7,072 nucleotides of DNA, taken from an uncultured Collinsella sp. (GTDB lineage Bacteria > Actinomycetota > Coriobacteriia > Coriobacteriales > Coriobacteriaceae). The stretch covers positions 1 to 7,072 of the forward strand of contig CABUWD010000105.1 in NCBI GenBank assembly GCA_902495155.1. The letters run 5' to 3'. Position 1 is the first letter of the stretch. Each line of letters begins with the position of its first letter. The notes beneath the pieces are model-generated. The model worked only from the letters and a program-made list of their open reading frames with translations, made no database searches and had not been told where the DNA came from. This document shows positions 1 to 6,797 of this stretch, piece by piece. A program made the translations under genes and the position numbers.

Positions 1-1147
1 CGAGCGGTGTGTTGGTGTCGCCGTCCAGATAAATGCACAGCGTGCTGCCGTTTTGCCAAGTCGCGACTTTGCCGTACCACTCAACGGGAATATCGAGCTG
101 ATACAGGTCCGTTGCCTTAAGTCGAGCATCGGCGTCGCGGGCCGCCTGTGCCTCGCGGGAGCTCACGGCGTTGACGGCGGCGTCACGGCGCGCGGTTGCC
201 GCCTGCTGGAGCACCTTTGCGACCGCGGCGGAGTTCACCCCGCCTTCCGCGGCATACTTGGCGGCGGCATCGATCTGGTCGTCAGTCACCGTGTCGGCCG
301 AAGGCACCTTGAGCTTAAAGGTGGCCTGGGCACTCAAATCCTGCCCATCGCTCTTAATGGTGACCTGCGCCTTGGTGGTCGGGACGGTGTAGATGGTGCC
401 GTCTGCCGCGATGGGGGAGGCAGCGATGGAGAACGTGTAATCTCCGGGCAGCAGCTTAATGCCGCGACCGTGCTCATCGACGTAGAGCGTCTCGCTCACG
501 GACGAACCGTCAGAATCCTGTCCACTCACCTGCACGGGAATCTTGGAGCCGGTTGAGCAGTCGAGCCCCGCGGCATGCACGCCAATCTGCACCGACATCA
601 TCGTGTGCGCATTGGCGGCGACAGCGGCAGCCTGTTCTTGCCGATATCCGTTCCAGGCAGCATAGCCTGCGCCGCCGGCAACAAGCGCGACGGCTACGAC
701 GCCGGCAACCATCAGATTGCGGCGCTTGGGCGACATTTTGCGATGGCGAACCTCGGCCTCGCGTGCCGAGGGAACGGACGGCAGGGGAATATCGCCCATG
801 GCGATGGTCTCGTCCACGGCAGGCGCAGAGCCTAAGCCAGGGAGCTCGCGGGTCAGCGAATCTTCGGCCGGCAAGTTGTCGAGCAAGATGGTTTCCTCGC
901 TCGTGTCGGATTCGGGCTGGTCGTCGGCCTCGCATTCGGAGTTTTCGTGTCCCGTCTCGTCTTCGGCAGGCGCAGCATCATCGCCGGCATCTTGTTCGCC
1001 TCCGGCTCCTGACTCATCCTGCGCATCAACAGTCGAATCGTCAAACGCAATCTCGCCCAGCGCGATCTGGTCTAAGCTCTCCAAAGCCTCGGCGTACGCT
1101 TCTGCATCTTGAGCTGCATCCTCGCGCCCCATCGTCTCGTCACTCAT
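1..1147 (-). CDS. Single-pass membrane protein with acidic N-terminal region, function unknown (C-terminus cut off by window edge)
   Basis: The minus strand is open from an ATG at 1145-1147 to the left edge with no stop, giving 382 residues of a longer protein. A G-rich Shine-Dalgarno (GGGGGAT) lies just upstream. Residues 1-130 are very rich in Asp, Glu, Ala and Ser and look disordered. A basic patch (RHRKMSPKRR, about 134-143) precedes one hydrophobic helix (about 144-165), so the acidic part should be cytoplasmic and the rest outside. Residues 184-282 are beta-rich, with a 'LLPGDYTFSI' stretch like the Ig or transthyretin-like modules of surface proteins. An Ala-rich, probably helical segment follows (about 286-345), then 'LDIPVEWYGKVATWQNG'. 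I do not recognise a named family. The terminator at 1282-1318 separates it from the upstream same-strand unit, so it probably has its own promoter in 1148-1281. The reading frame is firm; the function is open. Confidence 0.85.
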   Translation of the reverse strand, partial: MSDETMGREDAAQDAEAYAEALESLDQIALGEIAFDDSTVDAQDESGAGGEQDAGDDAAPAEDETGHENSECEADDQPESDTSEETILLDNLPAEDSLTRELPGLGSAPAVDETIAMGDIPLPSVPSAREAEVRHRKMSPKRRNLMVAGVVAVALVAGGAGYAAWNGYRQEQAAAVAANAHTMMSVQIGVHAAGLDCSTGSKIPVQVSGQDSDGSSVSETLYVDEHGRGIKLLPGDYTFSIAASPIAADGTIYTVPTTKAQVTIKSDGQDLSAQATFKLKVPSADTVTDDQIDAAAKYAAEGGVNSAAVAKVLQQAATARRDAAVNAVSSREAQAARDADARLKATDLYQLDIPVEWYGKVATWQNGSTLCIYLDGDTNTPL

Positions 1148-1281
1148 ATATCCCCCAATGCAATATCGGCTCAACAATGTACCCAAAAATGGGGTCATAT
1201 AGAGCCGGCACGCAATTTGAAATCCGATTTTATATGTGCGCGTGTTTTTGAATAGATGATGATTAGAGACGCAACGACAAA
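1148..1281 (-). promoter_or_regulatory. Probable promoter region of the acidic membrane-protein gene
   Basis: This AT-richer spacer lies between the terminator at 1282-1318 and the minus-strand ATG at 1147, so it should hold that gene's promoter. Read on the minus strand it contains -10-like words (TATAAA and TATATG) and the Shine-Dalgarno next to the ATG. I could not pair either word with a good -35 at 16-18 bp, so no exact promoter is called. A short ACCC/GGGT inverted repeat lies in the leader. No small gene is supported here. Confidence 0.35.
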
Positions 1282-1318
1282 AGCCCCCGGAAAGCGAGTG
1301 AAACGCTTTCCGGGGGCT
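1282..1318 (-). terminator. Rho-independent terminator of the TetR/DUF5692-like unit
   Basis: A perfect 15-bp inverted repeat (AGCCCCCGGAAAGCG, 1282-1296, with its complement at 1304-1318) encloses a 7-base loop. Read on the minus strand, the GC-rich stem is followed by TTTTGTCGTT, the expected U-rich tail. On the plus strand the stem is followed by CTGCGAG with no T-run, so it is oriented for minus-strand transcripts. It lies about 70 bp past the stop codon of the membrane protein gene at 1386. Confidence 0.9.
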
Positions 1319-1385
1319 CTGCGAGACATTGGATTGAAAATCTGGCAGGCGGGCCTATGCCCAGGTGCCAACAGCGACCAACATG

Positions 1386-2393
1386 TTACTCGGCGTGCGC
1401 GTAATCAACCTTGGCGCGGCGAGCGGTAGCCTTCTCCCAATCGCTGGTGCCCTCAAAGACGTCCTGCTTGTAGGGATTGCGGCCGAGCTTCTTGGCACGG
1501 TAGGCGATGTAGATGATTGCGGCGACGTTGGCGACCAGTGCGGCGACCGAGACCGCGGTGGCGGCGCCGGGGTCGAGTGTGGAGTGGGTCACAAAGATGG
1601 ACTCCTCCTGGAAGTAGGGGAACACCTGGGCAAACATGCACCAAATAGCAAGCGTAAAGGCGCGGTTCTGGATCCAGCCGCCCTTGTTCCAGATAAAGGC
1701 GGCGACGGTGGGCGCCAGCAGCAGCGCAAAGCCGCAGAACCAGGAGTGGGTGGGCAGGCAGTTGTAGGTGTAGCAGAAGTTCCAGATGTCGTAGGCGATG
1801 ATGTAGACCCAGGTCATGTCGGGCCACAGCATGTCGGTCTTGTCCTCGGAGGCGTAGACGCTCCACCAACCGGTCATGCAGAAGATGTTGATGATTCCGG
1901 CGATGCCGTTGAACACGTTATTCCAACCGGCGAGCTGCGTGGCGCCCTCGGAGGTGACCCAAGTGGACTGGCCCAGGACAAAGAAGTGATAGGCGCTCTC
2001 GAAGTCGGACACGACGGCGATCATGATGTTGATGGCGACGATCACAAACGGCCATGCGCGGAACCAGTGCGCCTTGCCGATCTTGCCCCACTGATACTTA
2101 ATGGCGATGAAGCCCCAGCAACCGGCAAGCGCCGCGTATACCTTGGCGTAGTGGAACCAGCTGTTCTGGTACACATGGGTGGGGTTGGTGAGCGCCCACT
2201 CGGCGCCCTGCGAAACGCCGACGGCGATGGCGACGCAGTAGATGGTCATGGCCAGCGGAGCCACGCCAAAGATGATGGCCGCGCCCAGCTTGGTGCGGCG
2301 GCCGACCTCGTTGAGCACGATCAGGCCAATAAAGACCATGGCCCAGCCGGCCCAGTGGATAAGGGTATCGCTACCCCAAACATCGAACAGCAT
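1386..2393 (-). CDS. Tryptophan-rich polytopic membrane protein, DUF5692-like
   Basis: This is a 335-residue integral membrane protein of unknown function. About nine hydrophobic helices are visible, at roughly residues 11-30, 37-60, 81-98, 112-128, 158-178, 193-210, 217-235, 244-262 and 279-298, followed by a charged C-terminal tail (about 300-335). It has 21 tryptophans (about 6%) and seven cysteines. The most distinctive part runs from 'PDMTWVYIIAYDIWNF' through 'CYTYNCLPTHSWF' (about 191-219), with polar and aromatic residues inside predicted helices. From memory this matches the DUF5692 family of Coriobacteria and relatives; I could not check. No transporter or enzyme motif is evident. 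The start is supported by a strong AAAGGAG Shine-Dalgarno at 2400-2406. It lies 63 bp after the TetR gene on the same strand and ends before a strong terminator, so the two likely form one transcript. Confidence 0.85.
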   Translation of the reverse strand: MLFDVWGSDTLIHWAGWAMVFIGLIVLNEVGRRTKLGAAIIFGVAPLAMTIYCVAIAVGVSQGAEWALTNPTHVYQNSWFHYAKVYAALAGCWGFIAIKYQWGKIGKAHWFRAWPFVIVAINIMIAVVSDFESAYHFFVLGQSTWVTSEGATQLAGWNNVFNGIAGIINIFCMTGWWSVYASEDKTDMLWPDMTWVYIIAYDIWNFCYTYNCLPTHSWFCGFALLLAPTVAAFIWNKGGWIQNRAFTLAIWCMFAQVFPYFQEESIFVTHSTLDPGAATAVSVAALVANVAAIIYIAYRAKKLGRNPYKQDVFEGTSDWEKATARRAKVDYAHAE

Positions 2394-2456
2394 GCTGCTC
2401 TCCTTTCACACGTCCGCGGCCCCTCTTCTGATCGCGGGCAGTTTGGCCAAATGTCG

Positions 2457-3119
2457 TCAGTTCTGGGGCTTGCGCTCCGGATACTTGGCGGTATAGCCCT
2501 CGATGTGGAGTGTCGAGGCGATGATTTCCTTGACCGTTTCGTCGGGCACATCGGGGTGCGTGCGGATATACATCAAAAGGCCCATGATGAGGGTGTAGAA
2601 CGTCTCGTAGACATGGTCGATGCGTAGCTCATGATGGGCGACAAAATCCACCACGGTGGTGTCGCAGATATACTGCGCCACGCGCTGGACCACGTTGTGC
2701 AAAAAGCCGCCGTAGAGCGCGCCGCTGCTCGAGGTGAGCGTGCTCGGCAGCTCGTGGCCGCTGGCGACCAGGCGCTTAAAGAGCGGGGCGACGGTGTCGA
2801 GCGCGCCCTCGATATCGCCGACGGTGCGGTTGGCATTCCACTGCTCGAGCTCGGAGATAAAACCGTCGATTGCCTCGTCCATGACGGCGGTGACGGCGGC
2901 GTCCATGTCGGCGAAGTAGTGGTAGAACAATGAACGCGTGCAGCCGGCTCGCTTGGTCACGGCCGATACCGATAGGTGGGACACGCCCAGCTCGGAGCTT
3001 ACGGTGCGTACGGCATCGAGGATCTCGCGACGGCGTTCGTCGCCCGTCAGGCGCTTTGCCGCGCTATCGGATGCGGGGACGGCATCGACCACAGAGGTAT
3101 CTGCTGCGTTGTTGCCCAT
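2457..3119 (-). CDS. TetR/AcrR-family transcriptional regulator
   Basis: This 220-residue protein has the size and layout of a TetR-family repressor. After a 27-residue flexible leader, residues 28-75 form the DNA-binding domain. The helix-turn-helix is at about 48-67 ('SVSAVTKRAGCTRSLFYHYF'), ending in the family's typical FYHYF followed by D71. Residues 76-220 are a mostly helical ligand-binding and dimerisation domain without a recognisable ligand signature. The ATG at 3117-3119 has a moderate Shine-Dalgarno (AAAGGCGG) upstream. The gene leads a two-gene unit with the DUF5692-like gene and is divergent from the iron-sulfur flavoprotein gene. Two palindromes in the spacer are good candidates for its operator, so it probably represses itself and the divergent gene. 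The inducer is unknown. Confidence 0.93.
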   Translation of the reverse strand: MGNNAADTSVVDAVPASDSAAKRLTGDERRREILDAVRTVSSELGVSHLSVSAVTKRAGCTRSLFYHYFADMDAAVTAVMDEAIDGFISELEQWNANRTVGDIEGALDTVAPLFKRLVASGHELPSTLTSSSGALYGGFLHNVVQRVAQYICDTTVVDFVAHHELRIDHVYETFYTLIMGLLMYIRTHPDVPDETVKEIIASTLHIEGYTAKYPERKPQN

Positions 3120-3173
3120 GTTTTGCCGCCTTTCATCCTCTTTTGCCTGACCGTTCGCCTAACAGTCTTGAAT

Positions 3174-3219
3174 ATTGTTGACGGTTCGTCAATACTATTT
3201 TTGACACAATGTCAACAAT
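3174..3219. promoter_or_regulatory. Double palindromic operator, probable TetR binding site, between divergent genes
   Basis: Two 15-bp palindromes are present: TTGACG-GTT-CGTCAA at 3178-3192 and TTGACA-CAA-TGTCAA at 3201-3215, with centres 23 bp apart. Their outer arms extend to ATTGTTGAC (3174-3182) and GTCAACAAT (3211-3219), which are exact complements, so all four half-sites are symmetric about 3196.5. This is the size and form expected of a TetR-family operator bound by two dimers. It lies 55-102 bp upstream of the TetR ATG and 90-135 bp upstream of the flavoprotein ATG, where promoters should be. TTGACG and TTGACA also look like -35 hexamers, and TTGAAT (3168) with TACTAT (3193) is a possible plus-strand promoter with a long 19-bp spacer. 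The palindromes are seen; binding by the neighbouring TetR is inferred. Confidence 0.8.
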
Positions 3220-3308
3220 GGCGGGTGAACGGCATGGGGGCATGCCCGGCCTGCAAAAAAAGAGGGGCGCCGCGGTCCCGCCGGGCTGTGGCAAGAGAAG
3301 GGACAACC

Positions 3309-6086
3309 ATGATTCTCAACGGACCGGGGATTAGTTACACCGAGCCCGACATCGGTTCGGAGTTCGTGCCGCCGCTGCCGGAGCATCCGCGCGAGGCCAT
3401 CGTCAAGCTGTGCGAGCACTGCACCAACCGTCTGCTGCATCGCGATGAGCTGCTGGGCTACGAGTACTGGTCGTTTGCCGAAGCTGCAACCGACGAGCAG
3501 GCCGAAGTGCTCTGCAAGATGAAGATGCGCCGCCCCTATACGCTGCCCGAGATGGTCAAGCTCACCGGCATGCCTGAGGCCGATATCGAGAAGATGCTCG
3601 ACGACATGAGCTACACGGGTCTGCTCGAGTACAACTGGGAAAACCCCGAGCGCGCCAAGCAGTGGGTGCTGCCCATGCTGGTGCCGGGTTCCGCCGAGTT
3701 CCTCAACATGCGCATGAGCCAGCTCGAGGAGCACCCGGTCTATGCCAAGTTCTTTGAGCAGGCGTCCAAGGGACCGCTGTCCAAGGCCACGCCGATGGTG
3801 CCGCCCGGTGGTGCCGGCATCGGCATGCATGTCATTCCGGTCGAGAAGGCTATCGATGCCGCGAGCACGTCGGTGCCGATCGAGCATATCGAGCATTGGC
3901 TCGACAAATACGATGGCAAATATGCCGCTAGCACCTGCAGCTGCCGCGCGAGCCGTCGCGTGATGGGTGAGGGCTGCGCCGACGACCCCGCCGACTGGTG
4001 CATTGCCGTGGGCGATATGGCCGACTATGTGGTTGAGACCGACCGCGGCCATTATGTAACGCGCGACGAGGTCTACGACATCCTGCGCCAGGCCGAGGAC
4101 AACGGCTTCGTGCACCAGATTACCAACATTGACGGCGAGAACAAGATCTTCGCCATCTGCAACTGCAACGTCAACGTGTGCTATGCCCTGCGCACCTCGC
4201 AGCTGTTCAACACGCCCAACCTGTCGCGCTCGGCCTACGTCGCCAAGGTCGAGAAGGACAAGTGCGTGGCCTGCGGTCGCTGCGTTGAGGTGTGTCCGGC
4301 CGGCGCCGCCAAACTGGGCCAGAAGCTCTGTAGCAAAAAGGCCGGCGGACAGGTGCCCGAGTATCCGCGCCAGGAGCTGCCCGATGCCACCAAGTGGGAC
4401 CACACCAAGTGGTCGCCCAACTACCGCAACGACAACCGCATCGAGACGCACGAGTCCGGCACCGCTCCCTGCAAGACGGCTTGCCCCGCACACGTTGCCG
4501 TTCAGGGCTACTTAAAGCTTGCGGCGCAGGGCCGCTATGACGAGGCTCTGGCGCTCATCAAGCGCGAGAACCCGCTGCCCGCTATCTGCGGTCGCGTGTG
4601 CAACCGCCGCTGCGAGGATGCCTGCACCCGCGGTCGCGTGGACGAGGCCGTGGCCATCGACGAGGTCAAGAAGTTTATCGCCCAGCGTGATCTGGACGCC
4701 GCGACCCGCTACGTCCCGCCTGTGGTGACGCCGACGCGCGCTGGTGGCTTCGACCAGAAGATCGCCATCATCGGCGCCGGTCCGGCCGGTCTGTCCTGCG
4801 CTTTTTATCTGGCCGAGAAGGGCTACAAGCCCGTCGTGTTCGAGAAAAACGGGCGCCCGGGCGGCATGCTCACTTATGGCATTCCCAGCTTTAAGCTGCA
4901 GAAGGATGTTATCGAGGCCGAGGTCGAGGTTATTCGCCTGATGGGTGCCGAGTTCCGCTATGGCGTGGAAGTCGGTCGCGACGTGACGCTCGATGAGCTG
5001 CGCGCACAGGGCTTTAAGGCCTTCTACGTGGCTATTGGCTGCCAGGGTGGCCGCCTTGCCGGCATTCCGGGCGAGGATGCCGAGGATGTGACCGTGGCCG
5101 TCGACTTCCTTCGCGAGGTCAACAGCGGCAAGATCGACGCGCTGCCCGGCCGCACCATTGTGGTGGGCGGCGGCAACGTGGCCATCGACGTGGCTCGCAA
5201 CGCCTGTCGCCTGGGTTCCGAGCACGTTGAGATGTTCTGCCTGGAGAGCGAGGCCCAGATGCCCGCTAGCGAGGAAGAGCGTCGCGAGGCCGTTGAGGAC
5301 GGCGCGCACATCAGCTGCAGCTGGGGTCCCAAGGAGGTCCATCTGGACGATGCCGGCCGTGTGTGCGGCATTACCTTCAAGCGCTGCACGCGTGTCTTCG
5401 ACGACGAGGGCCGTTTTGCGCCCGAGTACGACGAGAACGATCTGCGTCGCGTGGACGCCGACCGCGTGGTCATGTCCATCGGTCAGTCCATCGTGTGGGG
5501 CGACCTGTTGGCCGGCTCCAAGGTGGAGCTCGGCCGTGGCCAGGGTGCCCTTGCCGATCCCCAGACCTATCAGACCGCCGAGCCCGACATCTTTGTGGGC
5601 GGAGACGTCTACACCGGCCCCAGCTTTGCCATCGATGCCATCGCCGCCGGTCACGAGGCGGCCGTGTCCATACATCGCTTTGTGCAGCCGGGCTCTACGC
5701 TCACCATTGGCCGCAACCAGCGTAAGTACAGCGCGCTCGACCGCGATGACGTGGTGATCGAGAGCTATGACAACGCGAGCCGCGAGGTGGCTCACGTCGA
5801 CCGCGAGCGCGAGAAGGCCGAGCCGTTTAGCGAGTATGTCGAGACCTTTACCGAGGAGCAGGTGCGTGCCGAGACCGCCCGCTGCCTGGGTTGCGGCGCC
5901 TCGATCGTCGACCCCAACAAGTGCATCGGCTGCGGTCTGTGCACCACCAAGTGCGCGTTCGATGCCATCCACCTGGATCGCGATCGCCCCGAGTGCTCCA
6001 CGATGGTCAAATACGAGCAAAAGCTTCCCAGCCTGGGCAAGTACGCACTCAAGCGCGCCATCAAGATCAAATTCGGTCGCAAGTAA
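3309..6086 (+). CDS. Large iron-sulfur FAD/NAD(P)H-dependent oxidoreductase (GltD-like core fused to two ferredoxin parts)
   Basis: This 925-residue protein is probably cytoplasmic: no signal peptide or membrane helix is seen. Residues 72-130 look like a winged helix. Residues 205-295 carry the cysteine pattern C210-S-C212-R, GEGC223, C231 and ICNCNVNVC (284, 286, 291), known in anaerobe 4Fe-4S proteins. A ferredoxin motif CVACGRCVEVCP has C319, C322, C325 and C329. Residues 385-800 resemble the glutamate synthase small subunit and dihydropyrimidine dehydrogenase: C388, C392, C427GRVC431NRRC435EDAC439, an FAD loop GAGPAG (489-494), an NAD(P) loop VVGGGNVAID (618-627) and a final FAD-contact segment 'DIFVGGDVYTGPSFAIDAIA' (760-779). 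Residues 859-882 hold RCLGCG and a second ferredoxin motif (C872, C875, C878, C882). It should move electrons between NAD(P)H and iron-sulfur or ferredoxin partners; the end acceptor is unknown. The ATG at 3309 is chosen for its AGAAGGGA Shine-Dalgarno (3296-3303) and because the frame further upstream lies over the TetR gene and has no recognisable protein character. Confidence 0.9.
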   Translation: MILNGPGISYTEPDIGSEFVPPLPEHPREAIVKLCEHCTNRLLHRDELLGYEYWSFAEAATDEQAEVLCKMKMRRPYTLPEMVKLTGMPEADIEKMLDDMSYTGLLEYNWENPERAKQWVLPMLVPGSAEFLNMRMSQLEEHPVYAKFFEQASKGPLSKATPMVPPGGAGIGMHVIPVEKAIDAASTSVPIEHIEHWLDKYDGKYAASTCSCRASRRVMGEGCADDPADWCIAVGDMADYVVETDRGHYVTRDEVYDILRQAEDNGFVHQITNIDGENKIFAICNCNVNVCYALRTSQLFNTPNLSRSAYVAKVEKDKCVACGRCVEVCPAGAAKLGQKLCSKKAGGQVPEYPRQELPDATKWDHTKWSPNYRNDNRIETHESGTAPCKTACPAHVAVQGYLKLAAQGRYDEALALIKRENPLPAICGRVCNRRCEDACTRGRVDEAVAIDEVKKFIAQRDLDAATRYVPPVVTPTRAGGFDQKIAIIGAGPAGLSCAFYLAEKGYKPVVFEKNGRPGGMLTYGIPSFKLQKDVIEAEVEVIRLMGAEFRYGVEVGRDVTLDELRAQGFKAFYVAIGCQGGRLAGIPGEDAEDVTVAVDFLREVNSGKIDALPGRTIVVGGGNVAIDVARNACRLGSEHVEMFCLESEAQMPASEEERREAVEDGAHISCSWGPKEVHLDDAGRVCGITFKRCTRVFDDEGRFAPEYDENDLRRVDADRVVMSIGQSIVWGDLLAGSKVELGRGQGALADPQTYQTAEPDIFVGGDVYTGPSFAIDAIAAGHEAAVSIHRFVQPGSTLTIGRNQRKYSALDRDDVVIESYDNASREVAHVDREREKAEPFSEYVETFTEEQVRAETARCLGCGASIVDPNKCIGCGLCTTKCAFDAIHLDRDRPECSTMVKYEQKLPSLGKYALKRAIKIKFGRK

Positions 6087-6093
6087 TGAGGTT

Positions 6094-6115
6094 CCGCCGT
6101 TCTAACGAACGGCGG
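6094..6115 (+). other. Perfect 9-bp hairpin just after the flavoprotein stop codon
   Basis: CCGCCGTTC (6094-6102) and GAACGGCGG (6107-6115) form a perfect 9-bp stem with a TAAC loop, starting 8 bases after the TAA stop. No T-run follows (CACTGCCGAC), so it is not a standard intrinsic terminator. It could protect the 3' end of the message or be part of a larger structure in the spacer before hypA. Confidence 0.6.
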
Positions 6116-6129
6116 CACTGCCGACGCTG

Positions 6130-6210
6130 CGCGGCGCCCAAGCACCCCATCTTGCCCCTCAACTTCGGCGCCGCGGGCAAAAGCCCAGCGGACGCCTTGT
6201 TTCGGGGCAA
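6130..6210 (+). promoter_or_regulatory. Structured GC-rich spacer, possible terminator/antiterminator ahead of hypA
   Basis: A long hairpin at 6167-6196 pairs GGCG-CCGC-GGGC with GCCC-A-GCGG-A-CGCC: 12 bp with two single-A bulges and an AAAA loop. It is followed by TTGTTT (6197-6202), making it a plausible though weak intrinsic terminator. Its 5' arm can instead pair with 6130-6138 (CGCGGCGCC with GGCGCCGCG at 6167-6175, 9 bp perfect), which would prevent the hairpin. TTGCCCC (6152-6158) also matches GGGGCAA (6204-6210), closing around the hairpin. The pairings are seen; a regulatory role is inferred, and high GC makes chance pairings more likely. No known riboswitch was recognised. Confidence 0.4.
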
Positions 6211-6283
6211 CCTGGGGCACCTGGATCGCCGCTCGCTGACGTTTGGCTGATATCGCATCAACCGTTGTTGAAAGGTTTCTACC

Positions 6284-6712
6284 TTGCATGAATTGGGAAT
6301 CGTTTACCACATCATTCGCGATGTCGAGAATGTGGCGCGCGCTCATGGCGTGCGTCGCGTTTCGAGCGTGACGTTGCTACTGGGCGAGGTCTCGGGCGTC
6401 GTTCCCGACTTGCTGCTCGACGCTTGGCGCTGGGCAGCAGATAAAAAGCCTATCGCGCAGGGCGCGGAGCTTATCGTGGAGCCCGTCGAGGCCGTGACAC
6501 ATTGCGAGGCGTGCGGCTGCGCCTACGCGACGGTCGAGCACGGCAAGACCTGTCCCCATTGCGGTAGCGGCGAGACCTATTTGCTGCAGGGCCAAGAGGT
6601 AATGATCAAACAGATCGAGACTCCCGACGAGGACCCGGCAGACGCTGCTCCTGACGGCCTCTCCGACGCACCCGATGCCGTCGACGCCGCCAACCCACTC
6701 CACATCGCCTAA
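6284..6712 (+). CDS. hypA: HypA, hydrogenase maturation nickel metallochaperone
   Basis: HypA delivers nickel, with HypB, to the large subunit of [NiFe]-hydrogenases in the cytoplasm. The protein begins MHELGIV, and His2 with the free N-terminus binds nickel in this family. That forces the start to be the TTG at 6284: the overlapping ATG at 6288 is in another frame. A weak Shine-Dalgarno (GAAAGG, 6270-6275) precedes it. The zinc site is complete, with C74-E-A-C77 and C90-P-H-C93. At 142 residues it is longer than the usual 113-120. The conserved domain ends near residue 111, and the last 30 residues are a tail rich in Asp, Ala and Pro ending NPLHIA. No other hyp or hydrogenase gene is in the window. 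It lies 197 bp after the flavoprotein gene on the same strand, so co-transcription is possible if the spacer hairpins do not terminate. Confidence 0.95.
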   Translation: MHELGIVYHIIRDVENVARAHGVRRVSSVTLLLGEVSGVVPDLLLDAWRWAADKKPIAQGAELIVEPVEAVTHCEACGCAYATVEHGKTCPHCGSGETYLLQGQEVMIKQIETPDEDPADAAPDGLSDAPDAVDAANPLHIA

Positions 6713-6775
6713 CATCCAATGACTGCATGGGCTAGAGTTCTAAACATATTTGCTTCGGTTAGTCAAGTCATGTCT

Positions 6776-6786
6776 GTTTAAACAAA
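6776..6786 (+). repeat. Direct repeat copy 1, GTTTAAACAAA
   Basis: The 8-bp palindrome GTTTAAAC followed by AAA recurs exactly at 6938-6948, 162 bp further on. It may be a regulator site, though AT-rich words of this length can repeat by chance. Confidence 0.4.
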
Positions 6787-6797
6787 ATGGCGGCACG

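Noticed and set aside
53..1251. Several plus-strand open frames in the left part of the window
   Set aside because: They lie opposite the continuous minus-strand frame at 1-1147, which has a good start, a membrane helix and coherent domains; the plus-strand translations are Arg- and Ser-rich shadows.
1365..2627. Open frame of 420 codons on the plus strand
   Set aside because: It is antisense to the DUF5692-like gene and the end of the TetR gene, both of which have clear protein character and Shine-Dalgarno sites; its translation is low-complexity Gly, Asp and Val.
2976..3308. Upstream extension of the flavoprotein reading frame by 111 codons
   Set aside because: It runs antisense over the TetR gene and through the operator, its translation has no family likeness, and the ATG at 3309 has a good Shine-Dalgarno and the expected N-terminus.
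3195..4493. Open frame of 432 codons on the minus strand
   Set aside because: It is antisense to the N-terminal half of the flavoprotein gene, with no recognisable motifs, and also runs through the operator region.
4512..6020. Open frame of 502 codons on the minus strand
   Set aside because: It lies opposite the flavoprotein gene, whose motifs are unmistakable; the open frame is a by-product of GC-rich codon bias.
6094..6115. Hairpin after the flavoprotein as an intrinsic terminator
   Set aside because: The stem is perfect but no T-run follows, so it is listed only as a hairpin.
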